Below, in pieces: positions 44,978 to 54,050 of a DNA stretch of 64,000 bases. Made by a program: the position numbers and the translations under genes. The notes beneath the pieces were generated by a model. That model did no database searches and was not told the origin of the DNA. It was given only the letters and a program-made list of their open reading frames with translations. Location of the stretch: assembly GCF_900103125.1 (NCBI RefSeq), contig NZ_FNJV01000011.1, forward strand, positions 170,999-234,998. The letters are read 5' to 3'. Position 1 is the stretch's first letter, and each line of letters begins with the position of its first letter. The stretch is from Mucilaginibacter sp. OK268. Lineage in GTDB: Bacteria; Bacteroidota; Bacteroidia; Sphingobacteriales; Sphingobacteriaceae.

Positions 44978-45733
44978 ATGAAATGGAACGCTGATTTGTA
45001 CGACCAAAAGCACGCCTTTGTATTTCAATACGGTGAGGATGTGCTGGAGTTACTGGATGTTAAACCCGGCGAATATATACTGGATCTGGGTTGCGGCACC
45101 GGCCATTTAACACAGCAAATTAAAGATAAAGGAGCCCGTGTAAAAGGCACAGACTTCTCGCCGGAGATGATTGAGCAGGCAAGGGCAAAGTACCCGGAAG
45201 TTGATTTCGCGGTAGAGAACGCTGCTGACTTTTTTACGGACGAAAAATATGACGCCGTATTTTCAAACGCGGCCCTGCACTGGGTGCTTGATGCCAATGG
45301 TGCTGCCCGCAGTGTGTATAACAGTTTAAAACATGGCGGTCGTTTTGTAGCAGAAATGGGCGGTAAAGGTAATGTGGCCCGCTTAATTGAGGCAACTCAA
45401 CTGGTACTACAAAACCATGGCTACCATGTACAGGCCGATACTAAGATCTGGTATTTTCCATCCGTAGGCGAATATGCTACTAAGCTGGAAGAACATGGCT
45501 TCAGGGTAACCTACGCGGTTCATTACGACCGTAAAACACCGCTACAGGATGGCGATGAAGGTGTAGCAAAATGGGTTACCATGTTTGGCGCGCAATACCT
45601 GGAGAATATCCCTGAAGAGGAGAAAGCGGAGATATTAAAAGAAATCACCCACAAACTGGAACCCTACTACAACGAAAACGGCCAATGGTATGCCGATTAT
45701 AAAAGGCTGCGGTTTGTGGCGATAAAGGAATAG
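44978..45733 (+). CDS. Class I SAM-dependent methyltransferase (trans-aconitate methyltransferase-like)
   Basis: A 251-residue protein. The SAM-binding motif is ILDLGCGTGHLTQQI, followed by VKGTDFSPEMIEQARAKYP and FSNAALHWVLD, a block typical of the Tam-like subgroup. Substrates of this subgroup include small carboxylic acids, which would fit a place among leucine pathway acids such as isopropylmalate; that link is only an inference. It sits between leuB and leuA in the same direction, with repeats on both sides. Confidence 0.8.
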   Translation: MKWNADLYDQKHAFVFQYGEDVLELLDVKPGEYILDLGCGTGHLTQQIKDKGARVKGTDFSPEMIEQARAKYPEVDFAVENAADFFTDEKYDAVFSNAALHWVLDANGAARSVYNSLKHGGRFVAEMGGKGNVARLIEATQLVLQNHGYHVQADTKIWYFPSVGEYATKLEEHGFRVTYAVHYDRKTPLQDGDEGVAKWVTMFGAQYLENIPEEEKAEILKEITHKLEPYYNENGQWYADYKRLRFVAIKE

Positions 45734-45853
45734 ATATGAGACGTGAGATTTGAGACTTTTCATCTTTCAAATTACACACAACAAGTAAATAAATAAAGAA
45801 TTAACCGATGATAGGTACGAGTCTCAAATCTCATATCTAACATCTCAAATCTA
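45732..45853. repeat. Inverted repeat, CATCTCAAATCT family
   Basis: Left arm agatatgagacgtgagattt then gagact; right arm gagtctcaaatctcatatct then aacatctcaaatct. The arms enclose an AT-rich core. Fills the methyltransferase-leuA gap. Confidence 0.8.
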
Positions 45854-45861
45854 AAAAAGAT

Positions 45862-47028
45862 ATGTTACACGATCCCAACCGCGTTTATGTTTTTGATACT
45901 ACGCTTCGCGATGGCGAGCAGGTACCGGGTTGCCAGTTAACAACCCCCGAAAAAATTGAGATAGCAAAAGAACTGGAGCTGCTGGGCGTGGATATTATTG
46001 AAGCAGGTTTCCCGGTTTCAAGTCCGGGCGATTTCAACAGTGTTGTTGAAATTTCAAAAGCTGTAAAAGAACCTACTGTTTGCGCCTTAACCCGCGCCAA
46101 CAAAGGCGATATTGACGCTGCTATCGAATCGTTAAAATACGCCAAACGGCCGCGTATCCACACGGGTATTGGTTCGTCTGATATGCATATCAAGCATAAA
46201 TTCAACAGTACCCGCGAAGAAATTCTGGAGCGTGCTGTGGAAGCTGTAAAATATGCCAAACGTGCCGTAGAAGATATTGAGTTTTACGCCGAAGATGCCG
46301 GCAGGGCCGATGTAGAATACCTGGCCAAAATGGTTGAGGCTGTAATTGCCGCAGGTGCTACCGTAGTGAACATTCCGGATACCAACGGTTACTGCCTGCC
46401 TGATCAATATGGCGCCAAAATCAAGTTCCTGAAAGAGAATGTTAAAAATATCGACAAAGCCATTATTTCGGTGCATTGCCATAACGACCTGGGTTTGGCC
46501 ACAGCTAACTCTATCGCCGGTTTGCAGAATGGTGCACGCCAGATAGAAGGTACCATCAACGGCATTGGCGAGCGTGCAGGTAATACTTCTATTGAGGAAG
46601 TCGTCATGATTCTGAAAACACATCAGGTGCTGGGTTTACATACACAGATAGACTCTAAAAGATTTTATGAGCTTAGCCAAATGATCCGTACACAAATGCG
46701 TATGCCGGTACAACCTAATAAAGCTATTGTAGGCGCCAACGCGTTCGCGCACAGTTCTGGTATACACCAGGATGGCTTTTTGAAAATGCGCGAAAATTAT
46801 GAGATCATTCGCCCGGAGGATGTAGGTTTCCCAAGCGCAAGTATCGTACTAACCGCTCGCAGCGGCAGGCACGCACTTAAGTTCCATCTGGAGCGCCTGG
46901 GCATCAACCTAAGCAAAGAAGAACTGGCCGAAGCTTATAACAACTTTTTAACCCTTGCAGATGCTAAATTAGACATCAACGATAATGATCTGTTGAGCCT
47001 GGTAGCGCACAAGCTGGTAAAAAACTAA
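45862..47028 (+). CDS. leuA: 2-isopropylmalate synthase, short form
   Basis: A 388-residue TIM-barrel enzyme: VFDTTLRDGEQVPGCQLT binds the divalent metal and 2-oxoacid, with HCHNDLGLATANS and NGIGERAGNTSIEEV as further family motifs. It condenses acetyl-CoA with 2-oxoisovalerate. Typical LeuA is about 500 residues with a C-terminal leucine-binding domain; here the protein stops after the linker region, so that domain is absent. Homocitrate or citramalate synthase is an alternative reading, but the position between leuB and ilvA supports LeuA. Confidence 0.88.
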   Translation: MLHDPNRVYVFDTTLRDGEQVPGCQLTTPEKIEIAKELELLGVDIIEAGFPVSSPGDFNSVVEISKAVKEPTVCALTRANKGDIDAAIESLKYAKRPRIHTGIGSSDMHIKHKFNSTREEILERAVEAVKYAKRAVEDIEFYAEDAGRADVEYLAKMVEAVIAAGATVVNIPDTNGYCLPDQYGAKIKFLKENVKNIDKAIISVHCHNDLGLATANSIAGLQNGARQIEGTINGIGERAGNTSIEEVVMILKTHQVLGLHTQIDSKRFYELSQMIRTQMRMPVQPNKAIVGANAFAHSSGIHQDGFLKMRENYEIIRPEDVGFPSASIVLTARSGRHALKFHLERLGINLSKEELAEAYNNFLTLADAKLDINDNDLLSLVAHKLVKN

Positions 47029-47030
47029 TA

Positions 47031-48281
47031 ATGGAAACTGATACGAAGAACCAGCTGGATTTTGAAGCCGCGCATGAACGCCTGAAAGGCGTAGTTAAGC
47101 GCACTCCGCTGGAATATAATGCCGGCCTTTCGGCAAAATACGAATGTGAGGTTTACCTCAAACGTGAAGACTTACAAGTTGTGCGCTCTTACAAATTGCG
47201 TGGCGCGTACAACATGATCAGTCAGCTAAGCGCCGAAGAGTTGAGTCGTGGTGTAGTTTGCGCCAGTGCGGGTAACCATGCGCAGGGTGTGGCATTCAGC
47301 TGCAATGCCTTAGGAACTAAGGGTGTAATTTTTATGCCTGAGATAACCCCAAAACAAAAAATTACCCAAACAGAAATGCATGGGCACGGCAACATCGAGA
47401 TCGTTTTAACAGGCGATACTTTTGACGATTGCCTGCGCGAAGCATTAATCTATACAGAAGCCAATCAGATGACCTTCATCCCACCATTTGATCATTATCG
47501 CATTATTGAGGGCCAGGGAACTGTAGGTTTAGAAATACTGGAAGATCTGCCAGATCTGGAAGCCGTAATTATGCCCATCGGTGGTGGCGGTATGGCAGCT
47601 GGTACAAGCAGCTATTTAAGGCAGCACGTTCCTGGAGTTTACCTGATAGGGGTTGAGCCGGAAGGTGCACCATCTATGCTGAAAGCTTTTGAACATGGTG
47701 AACCGATCACACTACCGGAGATAGATCGTTTTGTTGATGGTGCAGCGGTAAAACGTGTAGGTACTTTAACCTATGAGATTTGCCGCGAGTTACTGGACGA
47801 AATGCTGTTGGTACCCGAAGGAAAAGTTTGTACCACCATACTCAAACTATATAACGAAGATGCCATTGTGGTTGAACCCGCAGGTGCTTTATCTGTTGCA
47901 GTGCTTGATGCTTGCAAGGACAAAATAAAAGGCAAAAAGGTAGTTTGTATAGTGAGCGGTGGCAATAATGATATCGCCCGTATGCAGGAGATCAAAGAGA
48001 AATCCTTACTGTATGAAGGTCTTAAACATTACTTCATTGTACGCTTTCCGCAGCGTCCGGGTGCTTTAAAGTTGTTTGTGACTAACGTATTAGGTCCGCA
48101 TGATGATATTACCCGTTTTGAATTCATCAAGAAAAACGATAAAGAGAATGGCCCTGCCCTGGTAGGTATCGAGCTTCAATCAGCTGAAGATTATCCAGCT
48201 TTGTTAAAACGCATGTTAACCCATCGCTTTAATGTTATCGAGCTCAATAAGGATCGTACCTTGTTTGAGTACCTGGTGTAA
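47031..48281 (+). CDS. ilvA: Threonine ammonia-lyase (threonine dehydratase)
   Basis: A 416-residue PLP enzyme with Lys55 in VRSYKLRGAYNM and the phosphate-binding PIGGGGMAAG. It makes 2-oxobutyrate for isoleucine. One C-terminal ACT-like regulatory domain (residues about 335-416, YFIVRFPQRPGALKLFV) fits the short IlvA form. It starts 2 bp after leuA and closes the branched-chain run with a terminator. No ilvE aminotransferase is in the window. Confidence 0.95.
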   Translation: METDTKNQLDFEAAHERLKGVVKRTPLEYNAGLSAKYECEVYLKREDLQVVRSYKLRGAYNMISQLSAEELSRGVVCASAGNHAQGVAFSCNALGTKGVIFMPEITPKQKITQTEMHGHGNIEIVLTGDTFDDCLREALIYTEANQMTFIPPFDHYRIIEGQGTVGLEILEDLPDLEAVIMPIGGGGMAAGTSSYLRQHVPGVYLIGVEPEGAPSMLKAFEHGEPITLPEIDRFVDGAAVKRVGTLTYEICRELLDEMLLVPEGKVCTTILKLYNEDAIVVEPAGALSVAVLDACKDKIKGKKVVCIVSGGNNDIARMQEIKEKSLLYEGLKHYFIVRFPQRPGALKLFVTNVLGPHDDITRFEFIKKNDKENGPALVGIELQSAEDYPALLKRMLTHRFNVIELNKDRTLFEYLV

Positions 48282-48305
48282 AAAAATATCCATTTACAAA
48301 ATATC

Positions 48306-48338
48306 AGCCCTGGCTTCACTGAAAGCCAGGGCTTTTTT
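48306..48338 (+). terminator. Intrinsic terminator of the ilv-leu run
   Basis: Perfect 11-bp stem agccctggctt (48306-48316) / aagccagggct (48323-48333), 6-base loop, then a run of six T. It is 24 bp after ilvA. Confidence 0.92.
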
Positions 48339-48446
48339 ATTTCCTCCAATAAACCTTTGTATAATATTAAGGTCTTACGCTAGATATTACTTGTATTATA
48401 ATAATAAAAGCAACCTTATTATCTTATTTTCGCACCAAATTTCTAC

Positions 48447-49175
48447 ATGAAAAAATCTACATTTCTTTATTCCCTTCTCCTTTTATCCGCATTTACCTCT
48501 TGTCAAAAAGACCATCCCGTTAAAGTAGATACTACCGGAAACAAGCCTCCTGTAATTGCTGCTGTGCACGATTCGGTTTCGTATACGGTTGATGGTAAAA
48601 CATACATGGCTAATTCTTATAGTGCTTACAGTTCAGGCACCGAACAGGTTAATCAAAAAGTTATTTTTCCTGACAGCAAGAACTTATCCAATTATGAATT
48701 GGTTGGTAATCCCGATTCTGTATTATATTTCCAGCGAAATACGATTTCATCTGATGGTGCGAGCCTTCAGGTACTCTTTTTAAAAAAATACCCTAAATGG
48801 CATAAAAACGATGGTATAATTTACTTCCCGGCATTAAAAGACCTGCTTACGCAATTTACCATCGGCAAATATCCATATGCAGAAGATTTTGAGCGGGAAA
48901 ACTCAGAGAATGGTATAGCCATGGTTATTTCGGCCAATGGCAGAAGTTATGCATCTTATTCTCCTTTTGATTTGAGCAGACCAACCCAACTCAAACCTGG
49001 GTTTCAAAAAAATTCCACATTTGAGATCATCAGTTTTACCCGGGTTACATCCGGCGGCTACAACCTTGAAGCCAAGTTCAGTGCAGTTGTAGTGGATGGA
49101 TTTACAGAGGAACAGAAAAAATTAGAAAACGGCTATTTACGCTTGTATTTCACGCCATTTGTAGCAGCTGAATAA
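48447..49175 (+). CDS. Putative lipoprotein, unknown function
   Basis: A 242-residue protein with a lipoprotein signal peptide; the lipobox is AFTSC, giving Cys19 as the lipidated residue, followed by QKDHPVK. The mature part is beta-rich (VSYTVDGKTYMANSY opens it) and has no named motif. It is probably a surface or periplasmic lipoprotein. It stands alone between a terminator and a repeat. Confidence 0.75.
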   Translation: MKKSTFLYSLLLLSAFTSCQKDHPVKVDTTGNKPPVIAAVHDSVSYTVDGKTYMANSYSAYSSGTEQVNQKVIFPDSKNLSNYELVGNPDSVLYFQRNTISSDGASLQVLFLKKYPKWHKNDGIIYFPALKDLLTQFTIGKYPYAEDFERENSENGIAMVISANGRSYASYSPFDLSRPTQLKPGFQKNSTFEIISFTRVTSGGYNLEAKFSAVVVDGFTEEQKKLENGYLRLYFTPFVAAE

Positions 49176-49246
49176 TAAAGAAACCGAAGAATGTCATTCA
49201 ACTTCAGAGTCCCCGGATTTAACACTTAGGAACGCCCCCTCTATCA

Positions 49247-49333
49247 TGTCATTGCGAGCGATAGCGTGGCAATCTCATAGCTATTTTTTACCAATAAGAA
49301 CGCGAGGAGATTGCTTCGTGCCTCGCAATGACA
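49247..49333. repeat. Inverted repeat, TGTCATTGCGAGC family, copy 3
   Basis: Bounded by tgtcattgcgagcgatagcg and cgtgcctcgcaatgaca; inner arms ggcaatctc / gagattgc. It lies between convergent genes (lipoprotein and ABC ATPase). Confidence 0.88.
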
Positions 49334-49378
49334 TATTTTTTATAAAAAATGGCAAATTAGCCCTATTTATGGTTGGTT

Positions 49379-50377
49379 TTAATACTCCAACCACTTCCCT
49401 ACCCTTACCGCAACTTTATCGCCCTCAGCATATTTCCCAGGCTCTTCATTCACTATGCGTAATGAAACACCCTTCTGTTCCAGTATCAGGTCTTCATAAA
49501 AACCTTTAAAAAGCACCTGTTTTACAGTCCAGCCTTTATTGGGTGTGATCACCTTTGTTTTGATCCATTCCGGATATATAACAGCGTGTTCTTTTTTAAT
49601 ATCCACTCCACAAAGTTTGGCTTCGGGGGCTGTAAGTACATTGCAATTGCTCAGTAATTGCGCGGTATACAGATTCTTTGGCGACTGGTATAAAGTTTTA
49701 GGATGTCCATGCTCGATGATCTCTCCATTTTGCAGCACGATCAATTCATCAGCCATAGAGAGCACTTCGGCCGGGTCATGCGATACCATGATCACTGTAA
49801 GTCCGGTTTCTTTTACTATCTGCCTGATATCGCGCTGCAAGCCTTCCCGGAATGAAGTATCTACCTGGTTAAATGGTTCATCCAGCAACAAAACCTGCGG
49901 ACGGGTAATAATAGCCCGTGCAATGGCTACACGCTGCTTTTCACCACCGCTCAGATCAGCCACACGCCTTTCGGCCATGTGTAACATGTTCAATTGCTTG
50001 AGTACCTGCTCTGTTTTTTGTTGTTTGGCGGCCAGGTCGGTTGCAGGCAGCATAGCGGCTACGTTATCCCACACTTTGGCAAACAGATTCAGATCGTCGG
50101 TATGCTGGGTAACCATTTTCATGGCATCATGCCCTGGGATCAGTTTTTCTTCGGGCCCCCAAATACGGTCGCCTTTAAATTGTACCTCCCCGGTATCAGG
50201 TGATAATAAGCCATAAAGCAGTTTCAGTAAAGTACTTTTCCCGCTGCCGCTTTCACCAATAATAGCCGTTATTTTACCGGGCTGCACCACCATGTTGGTT
50301 GGTTTTACACCCGAAAGTTGTTTACCAGGATATATTTTACTTACCGCAATAGCCTGCAAAAAAGGAGTATCTGACAT
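49379..50377 (-). CDS. ABC transporter ATP-binding protein
   Basis: A 332-residue ATPase starting at the ATG at 50377; an in-frame TTG nine bases upstream is less likely. Walker A GESGSGKST is at residues 41-49, the signature is LSGGEKQRVAIARA, and Walker B VLLLDEPF. The 100-residue C-terminal part ends AVRVGKWLEY and resembles the TOBE-like regulatory domain of importer ATPases. No permease or binding protein gene is nearby, so the substrate is unknown. Confidence 0.88.
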   Translation of the reverse strand: MSDTPFLQAIAVSKIYPGKQLSGVKPTNMVVQPGKITAIIGESGSGKSTLLKLLYGLLSPDTGEVQFKGDRIWGPEEKLIPGHDAMKMVTQHTDDLNLFAKVWDNVAAMLPATDLAAKQQKTEQVLKQLNMLHMAERRVADLSGGEKQRVAIARAIITRPQVLLLDEPFNQVDTSFREGLQRDIRQIVKETGLTVIMVSHDPAEVLSMADELIVLQNGEIIEHGHPKTLYQSPKNLYTAQLLSNCNVLTAPEAKLCGVDIKKEHAVIYPEWIKTKVITPNKGWTVKQVLFKGFYEDLILEQKGVSLRIVNEEPGKYAEGDKVAVRVGKWLEY

Positions 50378-50411
50378 GAAAGGCAAAGATACAAAATTGT
50401 CTGAATCACAG

Positions 50412-50513
50412 TTTCTGTCCGAACCATGATTTACCGGATTAACGGATTAACATGATTTTTTTGACATGATCTTATCAAGGTAATCCCTAAATCAGATGAA
50501 TCATGGTTCAGAC
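50412..50513. repeat. Inverted repeat, GTCTGAACCATGATT family
   Basis: Left part tctgtccgaaccatgattta, right part gaatcatggttcagac, with inner ggattaacggattaacatga. Similar elements are, from memory, frequent in Bacteroidota. It lies between the ABC ATPase gene and the outer-membrane barrel gene. Confidence 0.75.
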
Positions 50514-51331
50514 TAAAAACCCAATGTTAACCCAAACGAGAAATTCCTCAATCCGTTTTGTGCAGGGCTGTTCTCAAACATATCGCTAAAGTAATATTTG
50601 GCATAAATACCCATCAGGCCATAACCTACACGTACAAAGGCACCTTTGCGCAATTTGGTAAAATGATAGTCGTCATTAAATTTCTGTTTGCCGTTCTCTT
50701 CGCTTATTTGTTTTACACGGCCATTCAGCAATACGCCAATTTCGGGGCCGGCAACTACACGGAAGTAATTGCCTCTTTCATCCTCATGGCTACGGTAGTA
50801 AAACGACAGCGGAATCCGCAAATAACTTGACGAAAAGCGGTTCTTGCTATAATGGATATCATCCTCGGTATAAGTTAAAACCGGGGTGTTCCGTTGTATG
50901 GTGATATCCCTGCGTAAGCGGATCAATGTCCAGTCGAACCCACCCGAAACGTATATTTTAAAGGCACTGTTAAAACGATAGCCAAACTGTACCACATCGA
51001 ACCCAAAATTGCTGGTTTTCCATTGACGGTAACTCAAAAACTGGTTATTGGGTGATAAGGTAAAGCTACCATGATCAATCAGCGTAGCCAAACCCAAATC
51101 GATACGGGAAAACGTTACCCCGAACGAAAAGCCCGGCGCCTTGTGCACATGATAGGCGGTATCCGGTTGGTTGACCGAAACAGCCGGCGCGTCATCCCCC
51201 ACACCTAATTTTACCCGCACTCGTTTCCTATGAACGCTATCAACGGAAGTATGAGTTGAATCGGAAGTGGTTTGCGCAAAGCTTGTGCTTACTACAATGC
51301 ATATGATGATGGTAAAAATTAAGCGTTTCAT
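50513..51331 (-). CDS. Outer membrane beta-barrel protein
   Basis: A 272-residue protein with signal peptide MKRLIFTIIICIVVSTSFAQ. After a short charged segment come alternating beta strands typical of a small OmpA-like or PorT-like barrel (FGFDVVQFGYRFN, IYVSGGFDWTLIRLRRD), ending in an aromatic residue: FSFGLTLGF. It is the third gene of a sigma factor / membrane protein / barrel unit. Confidence 0.82.
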   Translation of the reverse strand: MKRLIFTIIICIVVSTSFAQTTSDSTHTSVDSVHRKRVRVKLGVGDDAPAVSVNQPDTAYHVHKAPGFSFGVTFSRIDLGLATLIDHGSFTLSPNNQFLSYRQWKTSNFGFDVVQFGYRFNSAFKIYVSGGFDWTLIRLRRDITIQRNTPVLTYTEDDIHYSKNRFSSSYLRIPLSFYYRSHEDERGNYFRVVAGPEIGVLLNGRVKQISEENGKQKFNDDYHFTKLRKGAFVRVGYGLMGIYAKYYFSDMFENSPAQNGLRNFSFGLTLGF

Positions 51332-51348
51332 ATATAATGGTAAATATA

Positions 51349-52116
51349 TTATTTTTCTTTCTTCACTTTAATAATACCCAGGTTAATGCCGGTAATAGTA
51401 GCGTCATCCTCGTCGGTATTGGAAAATTCAATAAATTTGTCCTTGCGCTTATCCACTGCTGCTATCACCACGTTAAACACATCGCCCATACTACGGATAC
51501 GATGTTTTTTAACCGGGGCTTTAACTGGTTTTATAGTCAAAGCTGCCAGCTGCGATTTGCTCTCCAACAAACTCAGGTCATGTATCGCTGGTTTTACTGA
51601 TATTTCGTCTCCCGTATGATCAGGTATAACCGCGCTGGCCAAATCATCTCCACGGGATGTTAAAACAGCTTGTGGCTCATTATTTATCTTTGCCAATCCT
51701 TCTTGCTGTACTCTTAATTTTTTAGTCTTATCTGCCTTATTGTTCAGCCTTTCAAGCTTCACAGCCGCCAGATGGTTAGTTGGGGCTATAACTGCCTTGG
51801 TTACTTTTTTGTTTTGCTGTTGGTCAGCTAATACAACAGGAATTGTTTTAGTGACCGGAGATGTTTGTTTAACTATCCTGTTAGCTAATGGATCCTGCTT
51901 GTTTACCCTAACCTGTTTTGGCATAAACAGCACACCTATAGTAAGCGCTAAAACAATACCTGCCGCGATACTCCAAAAAGACACCAGCGATCTTTTGCGT
52001 TTGCCGGCATCCAGCTCAGCGGCTATGCCTGTCCATACATGGGCCGATGGCTGCATTTCCAATTCATCAAGCGACGACCGGAACAGTTCATCTAATTCAT
52101 TACCCTGCATATCCAT
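51349..52116 (-). CDS. Putative anti-sigma factor or membrane partner of the ECF sigma factor
   Basis: A protein of about 255 residues. The N-terminus MDMQGNELDELFRSSLDEL precedes a cytoplasmic segment and one transmembrane helix (SFWSIAAGIVLALTIGVLFM); the rest is periplasmic and Lys-rich. The plan matches Bacteroidota anti-sigma-like proteins, but no zinc-binding HxxxCxxC motif is seen. The ATG at 52116 is chosen; the frame is open to 52140. The gene overlaps the 3' end of the sigma factor gene by 17 bp. Regulation of the sigma factor is inferred from position. Confidence 0.65.
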   Translation of the reverse strand: MDMQGNELDELFRSSLDELEMQPSAHVWTGIAAELDAGKRKRSLVSFWSIAAGIVLALTIGVLFMPKQVRVNKQDPLANRIVKQTSPVTKTIPVVLADQQQNKKVTKAVIAPTNHLAAVKLERLNNKADKTKKLRVQQEGLAKINNEPQAVLTSRGDDLASAVIPDHTGDEISVKPAIHDLSLLESKSQLAALTIKPVKAPVKKHRIRSMGDVFNVVIAAVDKRKDKFIEFSNTDEDDATITGINLGIIKVKKEK

Positions 52117-52672
52117 AACTTTTACCCTCCATTTTTGCAATTTGTTCTTTTAATATAGTCCGCGCTCTTGATAGTTGTGATTTGGAAGCCCCTTCGCTGA
52201 TACCCATCATCTCCGCTATTTCTTTGTGCGAATAGCCTTCCAGCGCATAAAGGTTAAATACCATGCGATAGCCCGGCGCCAGCTGCTGTATCAGGCCCAA
52301 CAATACCTGTGCATCTAAATTTGATGCTGCCAGTGGGTTTACCGATAGCTCATTTCCCACATCATCCGTATTAAGCACCTGCAGCATTTTATGATGTTTA
52401 CGATAATATTCAATAGAGCTGTGCACCATAATGCACCTTACCCAGCCTTCAAATGAACCGTCGCCCCGAAAGTCTGCTGCTTTTTGAAACACCCTGATAA
52501 ATCCGTTCTGCAGCATATCCTCGGCTTCCATCCTGTCGGTAGCATAACGCATGCACACCGCCAGCATTTTGGCCGCGAATTGTTTATATAACAACTCCTG
52601 TGCTTTGCGTTCGCCCGCTTTGCAGCGGTCTATCAATTGTTGAATGGTAAATTGGGGTTCCAAAAACATCAT
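52100..52672 (-). CDS. RNA polymerase sigma factor, sigma-70 ECF subfamily
   Basis: A 190-residue protein. Region 2 is AKMLAVCMRYATDRMEAEDM with FIRVFQKAADFRGDGSFEGW (Bacteroidota-type ECF), and region 4 is GYRMVFNLYALEGYSHKEIA with the DNA-binding MGISEGASKSQLSRAR. It recruits RNA polymerase to its own promoters, most likely in response to an envelope signal through the next gene product. Confidence 0.93.
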   Translation of the reverse strand: MMFLEPQFTIQQLIDRCKAGERKAQELLYKQFAAKMLAVCMRYATDRMEAEDMLQNGFIRVFQKAADFRGDGSFEGWVRCIMVHSSIEYYRKHHKMLQVLNTDDVGNELSVNPLAASNLDAQVLLGLIQQLAPGYRMVFNLYALEGYSHKEIAEMMGISEGASKSQLSRARTILKEQIAKMEGKSYGYAG

Positions 52673-52773
52673 TTATAGCATTAAGATGTAATGCCTTGGT
52701 AATTGGTTGCATGGTATCGAAAATATATTTATAGTATATTTTTTAACCTCCTTTAAACTATCTTTAATTTATA

Positions 52774-54039
52774 ATGAAAAGATCACTTATCACATTAGCA
52801 TTTATTATATGCTGCCTTCAATTGCTTGCCCAACCTGCCGAATATTATACCCTGCTTAAACCCGACCGCGTTTTCGACGGCGAACAGATGCACCCGGGCT
52901 GGTGGGTGCTGGTAAAAGGCAATCATATTGAAGCGGTGGGTGATGCTTCGCAGATAAAAGCTCCGGAAGGTGCCCGTATCATCGAGTTGAAGGGCACTAC
53001 CCTGATGCCCGGTCTGATCGAAGGACATTCGCACCTTTTCCTGCATCCCTATAACGAAACCAGCTGGAACGAGCAGGTACTCACCGAAAGCAGGGCCGAA
53101 CGCATAGCCCGGGCAACCGTAAACGCCTGGGAAACCCTCATAGCAGGTTTTACCACTGTACGCGACCTGGGTACTGAAGGCGCTGCCTATGATGATGTAG
53201 GTTTAAAAACAGCCATCAATAAGCATGTGATATCCGGCCCGCGCATGTTGGTGGCTACCCGTGCCATTGTGGCTACAGGCAGCTACGGTCCTAAAAATGA
53301 GGTACCCGAAAATATGATTACCAAAGGGGCTGAGGAATCCGACGGAGTGGATGGTATTACCCATGCGGTGCGGTCACAAATTGGGCATGGTGCCGATCTG
53401 GTTAAAATATATGTAGATTATCGCTGGGGACCGAATGAAACACCCGCACCTACTTTTACCGAAGATGAATTGAAAGTAGCCGTACAGGTTGCTAAAAGCA
53501 GCGGACGTATGGTTGCCGTACACTCAGGTACAGAAGAAGGGATGCGCCGGGCCATCGCCGCTAGCGTTACCACTATTGAGCATGGCGACGGCGGTACACC
53601 GGAGCTATTTAAATTAATGAAAGAGAAAGGCATAGCGTTATGCCCAACATTGGCTGCTACCGAGGCTATAGCCAGTTATAAAGGCTGGAGAAAAGATATT
53701 GATCCGCAAACGACCGGCATCAAGCAAAAACATTACATATTTACCGAGGCTATGAAAGCCGGTGTAATCATTTGTATGGGCGGCGATGTAGGCGTGTTCC
53801 CGCATGGTGATAATTCCCGCGAAATGATACTGATGGCGGAGTACGGCATGAAACCGATCGACGTTTTGCGTTCTGCTACTTCTGTAAATGCTTCGGTTTT
53901 TAAATTGAGCAACCTGGGTAATATTAAAGCGGGCTACTTAGCCGATATGGTTGCGGTAACCGGTAACCCGGTTGAGGATATGAAGGTTTTAAAACAGGTA
54001 AAACTGGTGATGAAGGATGGGATTGTAGTGAAGGAATGA
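52774..54039 (+). CDS. Secreted amidohydrolase family protein (imidazolonepropionase / Xaa-Pro dipeptidase-like)
   Basis: A 421-residue metal-dependent hydrolase with signal peptide MKRSLITLAFIICCLQLLAQ. Metal ligands are His85 and His87 (EGHSHLF), Lys211 (LVKIYVDY, probably carboxylated), His250 (VAVHSG), His270 (TIEHGDGG) and Asp338 (CMGGDVG). Similar secreted enzymes act on cyclic amides or dipeptides. It is divergent from the sigma factor gene, sharing a 101-bp AT-rich gap. Confidence 0.88.
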   Translation: MKRSLITLAFIICCLQLLAQPAEYYTLLKPDRVFDGEQMHPGWWVLVKGNHIEAVGDASQIKAPEGARIIELKGTTLMPGLIEGHSHLFLHPYNETSWNEQVLTESRAERIARATVNAWETLIAGFTTVRDLGTEGAAYDDVGLKTAINKHVISGPRMLVATRAIVATGSYGPKNEVPENMITKGAEESDGVDGITHAVRSQIGHGADLVKIYVDYRWGPNETPAPTFTEDELKVAVQVAKSSGRMVAVHSGTEEGMRRAIAASVTTIEHGDGGTPELFKLMKEKGIALCPTLAATEAIASYKGWRKDIDPQTTGIKQKHYIFTEAMKAGVIICMGGDVGVFPHGDNSREMILMAEYGMKPIDVLRSATSVNASVFKLSNLGNIKAGYLADMVAVTGNPVEDMKVLKQVKLVMKDGIVVKE

Positions 54040-54050
54040 TCTCAATCAAG

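Noticed and set aside
46132..46623. A 163-codon frame on the - strand inside leuA
   Set aside because: Fully covered by leuA, which has all family motifs; antisense frame arises from its codon pattern.
49539..50216. A 225-codon frame on the + strand opposite the ABC ATPase gene
   Set aside because: The - strand frame has Walker A, signature and Walker B motifs, so the other frame is a shadow.
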